Shown here: piece after piece, positions 63,596 through 64,000 of the stretch | How the letters are laid out: the number at the start of each line of letters is the position of its first letter | How positions within the stretch are numbered: position 1 is the stretch's first letter | Assembly (NCBI GenBank): GCA_025917655.1 | Contig: CP084609.1 | Coordinates: forward strand, 744,001 to 808,000 | Reading direction: 5' to 3' | DNA length: 64,000 nucleotides | Source of the DNA: Chlorella sorokiniana | Taxonomy: Eukaryota > Chlorophyta > Trebouxiophyceae > Chlorellales > Chlorellaceae | Position numbers and translations under genes: made by a program | The notes under the pieces: generated by a model | What the model was told of the DNA's origin: nothing | The model's input: only the letters and a program-made list of their open reading frames with translations | Database searches by the model: none

Positions 63596-64000
63596 TATGT
63601 TATGTTATGTTACACTTGTTTAACGTCCCGCCTTCGGGACAATCACCGTCCCCTCGCAGACGGGGCATAGGGCCCATGCAACTCGACGCAAATGGGCCCA
63701 TCCCCGCCGCGACCGGAGGCAGAGCAGGTGATGATGGGCCGGCCCTCGAAACCGGGAACTCATCGGCCGCCAGCGCGCGGGAGTCAAAGCCCGGGCCCGC
63801 GCACCCCCATCGCGCGAAGGTGAAGATGCAAGATGCGGCAAGCACACGGGATGGCAAGCAAGCATGCACGCAAAGCATGATGGCAAGGATGCAACGCAAG
63901 GCAAAACGTGAAAGAGTCGAAAAGGCAAGGAAGAATCCATCGCAAGCCGGGCACGGGCGGGTAGGGGCCGCGAGAACGGCGACGTGGGCCCACTCAAGCC
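63596..64000 (-). mobile_element. LINE-B copy B13, 3' end, continues past the window
   Basis: Tail TATGTTATGTTATGTT at 63596, then hairpin (with G-U type stem changes) and 3' UTR in tandem with B12. Confidence 0.85.

Noticed and set aside
1-64000. CRISPR array, integron or prokaryotic operon
   Set aside because: No short regularly spaced repeats, no ribosome-binding-site-led gene strings; the content is eukaryotic retroelements with poly(A) tails.

Overview
The window is almost entirely transposable elements from a GC-rich nuclear genome, most likely a green alga. Three independent mRNA-derived 3' ends in it (LINE-A, LINE-B and a retrocopied ribosomal protein mRNA) carry TGTAA just upstream of the tail, which is the chlorophyte polyadenylation signal. 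A Copia primer site also matches the plant-type initiator tRNA-Met anticodon arm. I see no intact host gene. The only host-derived coding sequence is a processed copy of RPS15A (uS8). Names used here: LINE-A (EN+RT, poly(A) tail, about 7.3 kb), LINE-B (EN+RT, (ATAAC)n tail) and Copia-1 to Copia-5 (Ty1/copia LTR fossils).

Layout. 1-2658 holds fragments of a Copia, LINE-B and LINE-A, ending in the 3' half of a tRNA. Copia-1 starts at 2812 and ends at 51153 on the + strand, and it is the scaffold into which most of the rest was inserted. Its 5' leader holds the RPS15A retrocopy (3446-5476, 19-bp target-site duplication), itself hit by LINE-B (3948-5349). A 171-nt LINE-A end (5871-6041) sits just before gag. 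Its gag is split at 6940/45706 by a 38.8-kb array of LINE-A copies, bracketed by a 6-bp duplication. Its integrase is split by another LINE-A (46843-50247).

Inside the array, a LINE-A copy (6941-12607) is followed by a head-to-head pair (12608-17679 minus, 17680-20387 plus). Two 12.66-kb tandem units follow (20388-33047 and 33048-45707). Each unit is a LINE-A carrying a whole-length but broken Copia (Copia-2, Copia-3) at the same site with the same AAGAA duplication. Successive copies abut at poly(A) tracts, as in Zepp-type LINE clusters of trebouxiophyte and chlamydomonad chromosomes. Such clusters mark subtelomeres or centromeres, so this may be centromeric; that is inference.

51154-57915 is a large inverted repeat built from LINE-B and LINE-A ends. 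57916-59926 carries the otherwise missing upstream part (EN, early RT) of LINE-B. 59927-63013 is rearranged Copia-4. 63119-64000 holds two tandem LINE-B 3' ends running off the window.

The blocks 20388 to about 25640 and about 55100-64000 differ from their sister copies mostly at CAG/CTG sites. This looks like context-specific sequencing error, perhaps from CHG-methylated DNA, rather than evolution. All junctions were placed by eye and are good to a few bases.
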